From contig NC_081406.1 of assembly GCF_030272615.1 (NCBI RefSeq), positions 214,440,497 through 214,504,496 on the forward strand: 64,000 nucleotides of DNA, given 5' to 3'. The notes beneath the pieces are model-generated. The model searched no databases. It saw nothing but the letters and a program-made list of their open reading frames with translations, and was not told the DNA's origin. This stretch comes from Cryptomeria japonica (taxonomy: Eukaryota > Streptophyta > Pinopsida > Cupressales > Cupressaceae). The translations under genes and the position numbers were made by a program. Each line of letters starts with the position of its first letter. The first letter of the stretch is position 1. Shown here piece by piece: positions 1 to 9,434 of this stretch.

Positions 1-1894
1 TAAACTCTTTTTTCCTTTTTTTCTTTTCTTTCTGATCAATAATGGGCCGAAGTTGAACCGCTTTTGACTGGAAGTATGAACCAATGAGACCACATTTTAG
101 GGGCCTCATCCTCATATTTGTTCGATATTAACACCCTTATATCTCCTTGTGTTGTCTTCTCTTCCATTCCTAGGCATCACCTTATCTTTCCATTGCTTGT
201 GTGAGGATCACATGGAGCTCGAGTGGACTCAAACTCCAGACCTCCCATGTAGGAGGCTCCCAACTAACTGCTAGGTTGTGGGGTCATCCCCAAATAGGAG
301 TTAAACTCTTACATTAAAGATTACTTTACCATACTAAAGAATTGCCCTGAAAGCATTGGAGAATAAGTAATAGCTATATTTATGGAGTTCAAGTGGACAT
401 AATTTCCTACAAGTATTTTAGACTCATTTAAACTAATCATGCATTCAATACAAAAAGATGTATGAAAAATAAAATTTTGGCCTTATTCAATATTATAACC
501 ATATGAGATAATAAACTCCAACATAGATTAAAGATGAAATGCGATCTATTATTGAGTATAAAAATAACTAAATAATAACAACACACTTGTTAATGGAAAA
601 AGGAAGGATTGCATACTCATGCCAAAGGAGCTCAACATGCTACTGTACAAAAGAATATCTATTAGCATCGCCATAGTAATTTATATTAATAATGATGAGT
701 TTAGGATTGTGTGTTCCTCATATTCAATGCCACAATCCTCCAACTAGTTGAATTCTTTTTCAATTGGAAAAAATGAAAGCTTGTTAGCAAGACCATTCAC
801 TCTTTGAAAGCAATGTTTATACTCATTATAGTAAAAAAATTGATACTGTTTTCTACTTAATTTATTTGGATAGTACTTAAAATTTTTTAATAATGAACAT
901 TACATCCCATTCAATAGTTAGCTTTAAACACTTCAATTGATAAGATATAGTTAGGCCCAAATTCAAAGCTTGGGTTTTAGCTTCACTATTTTACCCCATT
1001 GGCATCTTTTCTTATACTACATAGAGTACCCTTACATTGCATCCCTCAAAACAACACAAGAACCAAATAATACAATGTTACCTCTAGCTACATTCTTAGA
1101 GTAAATTTAGTTAATGACAGTAGGGTAGAAAATTTTAAAAAAATATATTCTAGTAAAAAAAATTCCTAATCTATGCTATAAGGCATTACCTTCTCATTAG
1201 TCTCCTTTAATTTTTCTCAAATTATAATATTTTTCTGGAAAATAATTTTAAATGAGGTTCTATTATGAATTGTAATTTTAATTTTGATAAAGTTTGATTT
1301 TGAACATAACTATAACATTCTTATTCTTGATTACTTAATTTGAGGGAAAACTCCGACCAATATTTTAGAGGCTATAAAAGAAATTGATCCATAAACCACA
1401 TCAATTTGAAATTGAATGATAACTTTTCTAAGGCTTTATCTTTAAATATATTGAAAAGTATTGGACAATGATATAATGCTAAGAAGGGTACAATTCTACT
1501 AGAAAACCTTGTAAGATTGAATAATAAAGAAAGTGAGAGGAAAAATGATCTTAAATTTTAGCAATATAAGAGAAGTTTGATGTTCTCTTCAGGTAGATAA
1601 ATTTTTTATCATTACTCTTAACATGTCAACAAATCATTTTTTAAAATAAAATATAAGGAACTAACTTGAGATTGAGTTATAAGAGAAGAACTTCCTAATT
1701 TATCTTCTAGTATGATTATATCAATAAAGTTTTCCCTAAAATAAATAATTTATTCTTAAATTTTCTTAACAAATATATTTGAAGACCCATAATTATTTTT
1801 AAGGGGAAGGATTTGAGGAGACAAATGTATTAAACAACCAAAAACTAGCAGTTGAACTTGTCTTGGTAATCAACTAAAGAGATTAAATCTAAAT
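1..1894. other. AT-rich spacer, nothing recognised
   Basis: No coding stretch of family-like character is visible on either strand. The DNA is AT-rich with many homopolymer runs. It is the flank into which Copia-1 inserted; old degraded repeats cannot be excluded by eye. Confidence 0.6.
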
Positions 1895-1899
1895 TAACC
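1895..1899. repeat. Target-site duplication of Copia-1, left copy
   Basis: The five bases TAACC lie directly before the TGTTGG start of the left LTR and recur at 30779-30783 directly after the CA end of the right LTR. A perfect 5-bp duplication this far apart shows that the two LTRs belong to one insertion. Confidence 0.92.
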
Positions 1900-3446
1900 T
1901 GTTGGCATTTGGCATTATAACAGACAATGGGAGATTGTTGGCATTTCAATAAGGATATTGAGAAGGTTGTTGATGATTATGGATATAGCTGATTAAGGAT
2001 GTTTACTGTCTTGATATTATTATTTTGTCATTGATGTCAAGAAATTGATTTTCTAATTCCGTATGATGTTGCCATATCTCGAGAAGTATGATTTGAAGAG
2101 TATAAAGATGTCGGTAAAAGACACAGAAAGAATATGTTGAATAAGGGGATGAATAAGGTATTCAATGGGCAACTATTACCGAGTCAGACAATGATGAGAT
2201 CATGATGTTTAGATTGTTTTAAGATCATACATATGTTGTAAATTGTAAGGTTAATACTATACTATGTTACCGAGCAAAGAACCTAGTCAGTAAACCCTAA
2301 GGAACCTAGTCGGTAAACCCTAAGGTTATCACTATCGGTTAATGAAGGAAGAATGTCTACCGAGTGAAGTTTAGTATTTACCAAGTTGTTACCGAGTTCT
2401 AACCGAGCTGTAACAGAATACATTAAATGGTTACATGTGTTATTTAATGAAGGAAGCTGATGAGCTGGAACTGATTAAATGATTAGTATGTCGTGCATGA
2501 AATTTGTTAATGAATCTATGGCAAAGGAAAATTGACATGAAGATCTACAGCTCAGATAGAACCGAAATACCCTAGCACAAGTTCCAAGAAATGTATGCAA
2601 GTTCCAAGACAGGGTAAAACATTTTCAGATCGAAGAATACATTGAACCTAGTCAAAGTTTGAAGATCTGATGGCTATGATTGATCATGGGAAATGTGATC
2701 AAGGTGATTAAGCGGTTGGTGAATTGTTTATAAATAGGGAACTATTGATAAACAGTGTATGTAGGCAAATGTATGCATAGGGATGCTACATAGTGATTAC
2801 CGAGCACAGAAGCTTGAAGACCTATTTGAATAACAGAGTATAGAAGCCCAGTAGATGGACAAGATTAGTTCTATGTCTAGATTGTATTGAGCAAATAAGA
2901 ATCTTCTTTAGCATTTTAGATATGAAGTTGCAGATAGATTTTTATTACTGTTATTTTGTGAAAGTGAGAAAAAATCTCTTAACCGAGTGGACTTAACAAT
3001 CTTATTTGTAAAACCCTCTAGCAAGGTGACATTTTGATTGAGTGTTTGAAATCCTTTAACAAGGTCACTTCTAACAAGGTGAAGATCCTAACAGATCTGA
3101 GGGAAATCCCTTAACCGGGTCACATCTAGCAATGTGTTTGTAATCTTTAACAAGATTTGCTTTTAACCAAGCATAGTCTAGAAGAGTATATTTCTTAGTG
3201 GGTCTGAAATCCCACAATGGTTTTTCCCTATTGGGGTTTCCACGTTAAATCTGGTGTTATGAGGTTTATGATGTTTATATGCTTTTGAGTTTGCATGTTT
3301 AGCAGTTTTGTTTATATTACTGAAGTATATGTTATCAAGGTTGAATCTAATGTTTTTATGGAAGATTAAGTTTGTATGATTCACCCCCCCCCCTCTCATC
3401 TTGTTGGCTATTGGATCTATACTTACATTAAGTATCAGAACTATCA
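1900..3446 (+). repeat. Copia-1 5' LTR
   Basis: Starts TGTTGGCATTTGG and ends AACTATCA, matching 29248-30778. Visible parts are TTGTCATTGATGTCAA at 2025-2040, a TATA box at 2729-2736, a run of degenerate AACAAGGT-like motifs at about 2980-3175, and a C-rich tract at 3378-3397. A roughly 21-bp unit is tandemly doubled at about 2280-2325 but single in the 3' LTR. Confidence 0.93.
2729..2736 (+). promoter_or_regulatory. TATA box of the Copia-1 5' LTR
   Basis: TATAAATA lies in the middle of the LTR, where the U3 promoter is expected, and is conserved at 30054-30061 in the other LTR. No other good TATA motif is nearby. The transcription start is not determined. Confidence 0.6.
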
Positions 3447-3448
3447 AT

Positions 3449-3460
3449 TGGTATTAGAGC
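3449..3460 (+). promoter_or_regulatory. Primer binding site of Copia-1
   Basis: TGGTATTAGAGC starts 2 bases after the LTR end. It differs by one base from TGGTATCAGAGC, the usual plant Copia primer site complementary to the 3' end of initiator methionine tRNA. The change fits a C-to-T mutation. Confidence 0.85.
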
Positions 3461-3510
3461 TTTGGACTCTGGAAGAAAAGTTTAAAGGTACTTGAGGTAA
3501 AGATCCAAAG

Positions 3511-4078
3511 ATGTATAAGAGGGACGCATCGAAGCTGAACAAGTCAAGTTTCTCTACATGGTAGAAAAGGATGAAGCTAGACCTATCAGGAGTTGGAGAA
3601 TATGTTGTATATTATCTGGAGAATGATTTCATCACACCGAGCACCTATCCATTGGCAATGGAAGAGATAAAGGCAAAGCAAGAACATATCCGAGCAATGA
3701 TTGAAATAACATCTGCGTTGACCGACTCAGAATTTAATGATCTAGAAGGCTGCAATGATGGAAAGGCTATGTGGGATAAGCTCATATCAGTATATGGAGG
3801 AGATGAACATGTCCAAAGAGAAAAAGTAGATAATCTAAGAGGATAACTTGAATCTATGAGGATGAATGAAGGTGAGAACATAACTCAATACAGTACAAGA
3901 CTAAAGGAGATTGTCAATCAAATCAAAGGAGTAGGTGGAACTATTGAAGAAAAGGATATAACAAGTAAGTTGTTAAGAACCCTTCTACCGGCTTATGCAA
4001 TTAGAGTCTCTACAATCAATGAATTGAGGTCTATACCTAATATGCTAGTTTCTTTAGATGCTACTATTGGTAAGCTAC
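3511..4078 (+). pseudogene. gag: Copia-1 gag, N-terminal part
   Basis: Reading from ATG 3511 gives a Copia-type Gag (UBN2 family) in one frame. It has a near-N-terminal tryptophan region, the stretch ALTDSEFNDLEGC near residue 70, a KAMWDKL helix motif, and the later block GVGGTIEEKDITSKLLRTL. Two stops interrupt it: TAG at 3562 and TAA at 3844, the latter readily derived from CAA. The frame runs straight into the Gypsy-1 insertion and resumes at 25206. This is a dead structural-protein gene; it would have formed the virus-like particle. Confidence 0.85.
4074..4078. repeat. Target-site duplication of Gypsy-1, left copy
   Basis: GCTAC precedes the TGTGTAGG end of Gypsy-1 and recurs at 25201-25205. 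Removing the element and one copy restores the gag reading frame of Copia-1. Confidence 0.93.
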
Positions 4079-5736
4079 TGTGTAGGGGAAAAAGTGAGAC
4101 TAGGTTAACATGTCCTAATCCTACCTTTTGACACACATTACGGAATACGAAAGGCTTAGAGGTATCACACAATTGGCTACTTCTTTTAGTGAAAGAGAGA
4201 GCCACAGGCTACCTATTAGGATTTCTATTCCTTTGTTGTAATTGAAAGATAAAATGATACAATTTCAAGTCCTAATCCCAAAATGCATGTATGAACTAAT
4301 AACAAGATTGCAGAATTGAGATTAAACAATGAACAACTGTAAACACAAGGACAAAACAAGAATGTAGATGCGTACCCGGAGTCAAAATTTGATTGAAAAT
4401 GTTCAGGACAGGGGCGCGGGCGCCACTATCCTGATACTGTGCCGAAAAATGCTCCTGAAACTGTTGTCTTGCACTCTGGAAAACTGTCAAAAATGTTGTC
4501 TGTCAGGAGGACCAGGGCACCTAGCGCCTCTGTCCCTAGGACTAGGGTGCCCAGCGCCCCTGTCCTGGCAGGACCAGGGTGCCCCACGCCCTTGTCCTAG
4601 TCTTTTGCTCTACAATTTGGTGTGGAGTGTTGTCTCGACCTGCTTTTCCCAGATCTGTAACCTGTGGCGTCGTCCGAGTCCCGAAACCTGCACTTATATC
4701 TGAAAAGGGTGTGGGCGGCTATATAGGGTTTTACTTTAGTCAAACCCCTGCTTCGGTGATTTCCACCTCCATGAATAGCCAAGTTGTATTGTAAAATGTA
4801 TTGTGTGTGCAGACCTTGTGTGTGTGCAAGATCCTAAAATGCAAGTAAGCAAAGTAGAGCAACCTAGACAGTAGACCCTAATTGCTTGTAAATGATAATG
4901 TAAATGCTCTAAATCAAGATGCAAAATGATCTAAATCATGAATAGATGATATATTGAAGCTTATGCAAAGACATGAAAACAACACGAAATCATACCCAAC
5001 CCCCAAGGGAGGGGTACAAGCCAATCTTCAGTCGGTAATCTCCTATTGTTCTTCAATGTCTTCCAAGCCCTAAATGGATGAATGAAATTGATAAATGCTT
5101 GATAGAGGGATGTTGAATGTTGTTGAAGTCTTCAAAGATCTGCTCTTTCGCTGCATATGAGGTTCCTGAAAACCAAAATCGGATCCCTTCAAATGAAGAA
5201 AGAGAGCTCTTATGTATGAAACCCTAGGTTGTAATTTCATCTTTTGGTCGACCTAGAGATTGAATCTCTCGCCAATTTCTTGGGGTTAAGATTTATTTTA
5301 TGATTGGATTGTGCTCCTAAAATTTTGGGAAAAATGTCCGGGACCATGTGCACTCCGGGCGCCACGGTCCCGACAACTTTTCACCAAATTTTCAGGGCCG
5401 TCGGATATGATGATTTTAGAGAGAATCCTGAAGTTATAGGTGATTTTGAGATTTTTTGACCCCCGAAACCAAGCCCCCAAGTTCAAAATAGGACTTAATT
5501 AGGGTTTTTGATTGAATGATGTATTGGAGGAATAAAATGAAAAGGGCACGCTTTAATGAAAGGGCCCAACTTTATGATGTGGAGAATGGTGAAATAGGAC
5601 CCTAGACCTAATTAATTTGATTAATTAAGTGCTAAATGAGAAATGCAATGCAAAATGTAAAATGCACCAAGGTGGGTGCTAAACTAGGTGTGAAATTGTA
5701 CCACCCTAGCAAGTGCGTACAATTTACGACGCTACA
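4079..5736 (-). repeat. Gypsy-1 3' LTR
   Basis: Same length as 23543-25200 and clearly homologous throughout. It holds a TATATA box at 4720-4725 (minus strand), a three-unit GC-rich minisatellite at about 4505-4600, and the GGGCGCC-type palindrome near 5345-5375. On the minus strand it begins TGTAGCGTCG and ends CCCCTACACA. Confidence 0.93.
4720..4725 (-). promoter_or_regulatory. TATA box of the Gypsy-1 3' LTR
   Basis: The CTATATAGG core is kept in all four Gypsy LTRs of the window (4720, 11672, 18386, 24185), in the middle of the repeat. As part of a 3' LTR this copy would not drive the element. Confidence 0.5.
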
Positions 5737-5752
5737 TTTAGCCCCCACTTTA
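5737..5752 (-). promoter_or_regulatory. Polypurine tract of Gypsy-1
   Basis: On the minus strand TAAAGTGGGGGCTAAA abuts the LTR start TGTAGC. The same tract abuts the Gypsy-2 3' LTR at 17361-17375. It is the plus-strand priming site for reverse transcription. Confidence 0.85.
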
Positions 5753-6296
5753 GCGGTCATATGAGTACTACGTGCATATGCAAGCTAAAGTATAGAAAAG
5801 TAAACATCATTTGAAAAAGGATATATCCATAAGTTGTCGGATGAAGCCCCCAGCGGTATCTGCAGTACACAGTTAGGAACTGCACCCTACAAAACACATG
5901 TTAGATCACAAAATCACCTAATGCTTACTAAGGAAAGTGATGAAATTTGTGAGTAGCTATATGCCCCCCCCTATTTCGACTTGCTTATTAGGGAGGTGAA
6001 ACAGGGTAGCATGTTTACTTACGACAAATTGTGTAAGAGAGTATTGATGAGGGATGTTCACTGAATAGGCTTCATCAGAGCACTTTTTGGAACATCCCAA
6101 GAGTAGGGGAATGAAAATATGATTCCTACGCAACAAACGGTTTGAAAATCGCATCTCCCAAACTCAAGTTATGATGAAATGAGTGATAGAGGAAAATTAG
6201 GGTTTTGAAAGTAAAGTTAAAGGAATGAAAGTATATACCTTAAAAGTGACATTTGCATTTGTCACTTTGTTGATTTTGGAATATTGTTCATTGCAG
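5753..6296 (-). other. Gypsy-1 3' untranslated region, conserved with Gypsy-2
   Basis: No credible reading frame. About 250-300 bases next to the polypurine tract are homologous, inverted, to about 17100-17360 of Gypsy-2, including a short run matching GCAGATACCGCTGGGGGCTT and a C-rich run. This fits a cis-acting 3' region kept by the non-autonomous relative. Confidence 0.65.
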
Positions 6297-6399
6297 CAGA
6301 GCCCACATAGCCATCATCATGCCTTCATGATGACCGGAGCATCCCACGAGGATTGAGATCCTGCGACAGGCCGTGATCTATGACGAGCCACTGGACGAG

Positions 6400-6670
6400 G
6401 TGAGTTGACTGAACATTGACTTTTGATTTTCTGCATTTGACTTTCTGTGATCATTTGCGGGCCCTGGAATCTGACCTTGGGTCCCACCCAGGGTGCCATG
6501 GTCCCTGTGGGGCACCATGGTCCCTTCAGGGCGCCATGGTCCCTGACAGGGCGCCATGGTCCCAATCAGGACTTGGCGAGAGATGTCAGGGTTAGCATAC
6601 GATGTTGGATAGTTTGCATGAATGATTTTGATGATTGAGTATTGATTATAGTTATGTTTTTATGTTGCAG
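6400..6670 (+). other. Spliceosomal intron in the antisense PMD gene
   Basis: The upstream exon ends GACGAG, followed by GTGAGT; the intron ends in TTTTTATGTTGCAG. Removing these 271 bases joins codons in phase 0, with the frame open back to TGA 6331 and forward to TGA 6722. A second acceptor-like TTCATTGCAG ends at 6296. The intron contains the GC-rich repeat cluster at 6490-6563. It is read from sequence signals only; no transcript was seen. Confidence 0.7.
6490..6563. repeat. GC-rich minisatellite, about 4 copies of GGGYGCCATGGTCCC
   Basis: Four copies of a roughly 22-bp unit with core GGGCGCCATGGTCCC or close variants lie in the PMD intron. The core is nearly self-complementary. The same core occurs in the Gypsy LTRs, for example near 11031-11060 and 17745-17775. 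Confidence 0.8.
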
Positions 6671-8330
6671 GGTCTCCCATACATGAGAGAGCATACGGCG
6701 GGACAGATTCTTTGCAGTTTGTGAGATCAGATTCCGTGGCTAACTCAGGCAGAGAGAGACACATTGTCGATCGTGGGTTTATGGTATGCGATCCTCATGC
6801 TAGCCATTTGGTTCCATCCTGCGATGCTGATGGCACTAATGGAGCGATGGGATCCTGACACATGCACATTCCATCTTCCAGTAGGAGAGCTGACGGTTAC
6901 ACTTGAGGATGTGTGCCGCATACTTCATCTTCCTATCAGAGGAGCTACTGTGACATACGCGACCGATCGGTCAGCGGAGGACCATCAGAGAGAGAAGGTA
7001 TACCGCATAGGGAGAGTCATGCCGAGCGAGACGAGAGGTCGCATCATGGTCAGCTGACTCTTACATCCTACAGGAGAGGTGCCCCTTGTGAGATGTCTTA
7101 TGATTGCCATCATAGCACTAGCCGTCTGCGCTAATGGGTGAGGTATGCACATGCATGGGGGTCTCACATGGTGCATCAGAGCTATGGAGAGACACAGGAG
7201 AGTATAATCTTGGGGTCGAAGTATGCTTGCACATCTCTATCATGACCTTGAGGAGTATGTATTTGGACAGGGTTGTAGCTTGATGACATGCACACTTCTG
7301 CAGGTGTGGATATTTGAGCACTTCACATGCACCAGGCCTATCAGCTTTTCGATGAGTACGGCCAGCGAGCAACCTAGGGTGTTTGCCTATCCACTTACCA
7401 GCGAGTGGAGATTTGGAGATCTGCTATATTGGAGAGTGATTTTTGATAGATTGACAGCCGAGGTGACCGTGTGGAGACCATATCTGCGGATGCACAGATG
7501 GGATGGGATGGAGAGATAGTTAGCATGCTTACAGAGGAACTGCCTACTACGGGGATGATATTCACATATCATAGTCCCATTCTACTTTGACCGAGTACGG
7601 AGGCAGTTTGGGCTAGAGCAGTGTGTTCCAGCCGATGTACCCATCTATACTCGACACTCACGAGTCCTTCCCAGACCTAGAGCAGTAGCGAGACCGACGA
7701 TAGATGACATCGAGACTATAGATATAGAGGGATCTGATCAGGATGTAGTCACTGATTACTCTGCAGAGCCTGGAGCACAGCACAGGTATGTCTCATGGTT
7801 TATGAGATCATACCTAGGGCCTATCTTTCCACCAGATCACCCGACAGGCCATCCAGGCCCATGGAGACATGGAGACCGAGATGAGGATCAGGGATCCAGG
7901 TCGGAGGAGCAAGAGGAGGGAGAGGGTCATGAGGAGGCAGGAGATCCTGATCCACCCATAGGAGATCAACCTAGTGCCGAGGAGGAGGAGGAGGGAGAGG
8001 AGGATGACACTGATAGAGATGAGGAGAATGAGGATGCAGGTGAGGATGTAGATGAGGACGAGGATGAGGATGAGGAGGAGGATGAGGATGAGGATAGAGA
8101 TGATGAGGAGGGGTCAGATGCAGCTCCCCACCATTCAGGAGATGATACCATAGCCTTGGATCCTCCTCGTATTCCCCAAAAGGGGGAACAAGAGGTGATA
8201 CGGAGACCTATTTCTAGTACGGGCCAGCCTACACCCATCATGTACAGATTATTTGAGCGTGGGGAGCCTAGTAGTTCCCAGTCACAGATGCTACCATATC
8301 ATGATCCCTACTAGCATGAGGGAGATCCAG

Positions 8331-8422
8331 GTATAGTAGATTTATATTGATTGATTAATGTTTTAATGATATAGAATGGTACTAATACAAAAAAAAATTC
8401 TACTGCTATAGCTAATGTGCAG
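8331..8422 (+). other. Possible second PMD intron
   Basis: GATCCAG is followed by GTATAG, and an AT-rich stretch with an A-run ends TAATGTGCAG. After it a coding-like stretch resumes, with a charged helix and a Ser/Arg-rich tail. As read, the downstream frame that looks most protein-like is not in phase with the upstream exon, so an indel or a different splice site is needed. Confidence 0.4.
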
Positions 8423-8812
8423 GAGTGGTGTTCCCTGATTTAGCAAGCAGTGACAGACATTTCCATGATGGCACAGATCCCCAGTTCCTCACAGATTGCT
8501 TATAGGCCTTAGGGGAACGTGGGTCGGCATGAGGACTTGTTTTCCCCATTCCGAGTACAGGTGGACATATGGAGGGAGAGAGAGAGAGTTCTATCAGAGA
8601 ACCTTCAGCAGGCACAATGAGATCTAGCAGTAGCTCAGGTCGAGGCTACCTCCTATCGCACGATCCTTATGGATAGGGATCGTAGGAGTTCCTCTCGGAG
8701 TCACTCACAGTCTATATCGCACTACACACCTATGGGTCCACCTGCACGGCCGGATCAGGAGGGAGCATCTAGTCGTCACTCTCCAGCCTCCAGCCCTAGG
8801 GATAGGAGATGA

Positions 8813-8872
8813 TCTTATGATGTAGGATAGGTCACATTTTGGATGTATAGTGACTTATATTTGTATACGATC

Positions 8873-8907
<35 letters not shown>

Positions 8908-9434
8908 GCTTCTCTTTTTCTCAAATGTGTTATCTTTAATGCTTAAAACAATGTATATTTTTCTTTGATTAAATCTAATACATTTGGTAGGTGTACATGT
9001 ATGTTCAGGATTTAATTTCCATGTGATTGATTTCTCAATGCTCCATGATTAAATTGATACATGTATGACTTAATTAAAATATTTAATCAAGTACTACATT
9101 GATGATAGGGAAGAAATATGCATTAAGTCTAAGAATCATATAACTAATGTGATTTAATTTTGAACTTAAACACAACATGATACAATTCTACTTAACACAT
9201 AAAGACATTGTATAATATGCTAGCATAATGGAAATGTAAATCTTTTACAATTTACATAAATGAATTCAAGAAAAACTATAAAGTAAAGAAACACGCTTGT
9301 CAAGAACGAAGCAATATAGATTAAACACCATATCATTTAATTCTATTTTGCTCTAATTAGGATATACTAACATATTACACAATGTTGAAGAACTGAAAAG
9401 AAGATAGATGAAATAAAAGATAAGGAATGAGGAA
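8813..9434. other. AT-rich linker with (TA)n tract
   Basis: No gene. A (TA)n microsatellite occupies about 8876-8904. The linker separates the 3' end of the PMD gene from the 3' end of the integrase frame, the two running convergently. Confidence 0.7.

Larger units (their letters stand above)
6297..8812 (+). pseudogene. Plant mobile domain (PMD) gene, antisense within Gypsy-1, decayed
   Basis: Pieces of a PMD protein (MAIN/MAIL1-type, formerly called aminotransferase-like) are in order on the plus strand, opposite to the host element. The exon from 6671 has the family signature: WFHPAML, then ALMERWDPDTCTFHLP, then LTVTLEDVCRILHLPI. The downstream part (about 7200-7640) has AHLYHDLEEY, LLQVWIFEHF, VWRPYL and VRRQFGL. 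A long Asp/Glu-rich segment follows (about 7860-8110), then a helical and Ser/Arg-rich C-terminus ending at TGA 8810. Breaks are TGA at 6328, 6331 and 6722 (each explicable from CGA), a frameshift near 7060-7220, TAG at 7517 and TAG at 8312. PMD proteins act in plant transcription and silencing; a role here is unknown. Confidence 0.85.

Noticed and set aside
7966-8241. Minus-strand poly-Ser frame opposite the acidic PMD segment
   Set aside because: Shadow of GAG/GAT-rich codons on the plus strand, which belong to the PMD gene.
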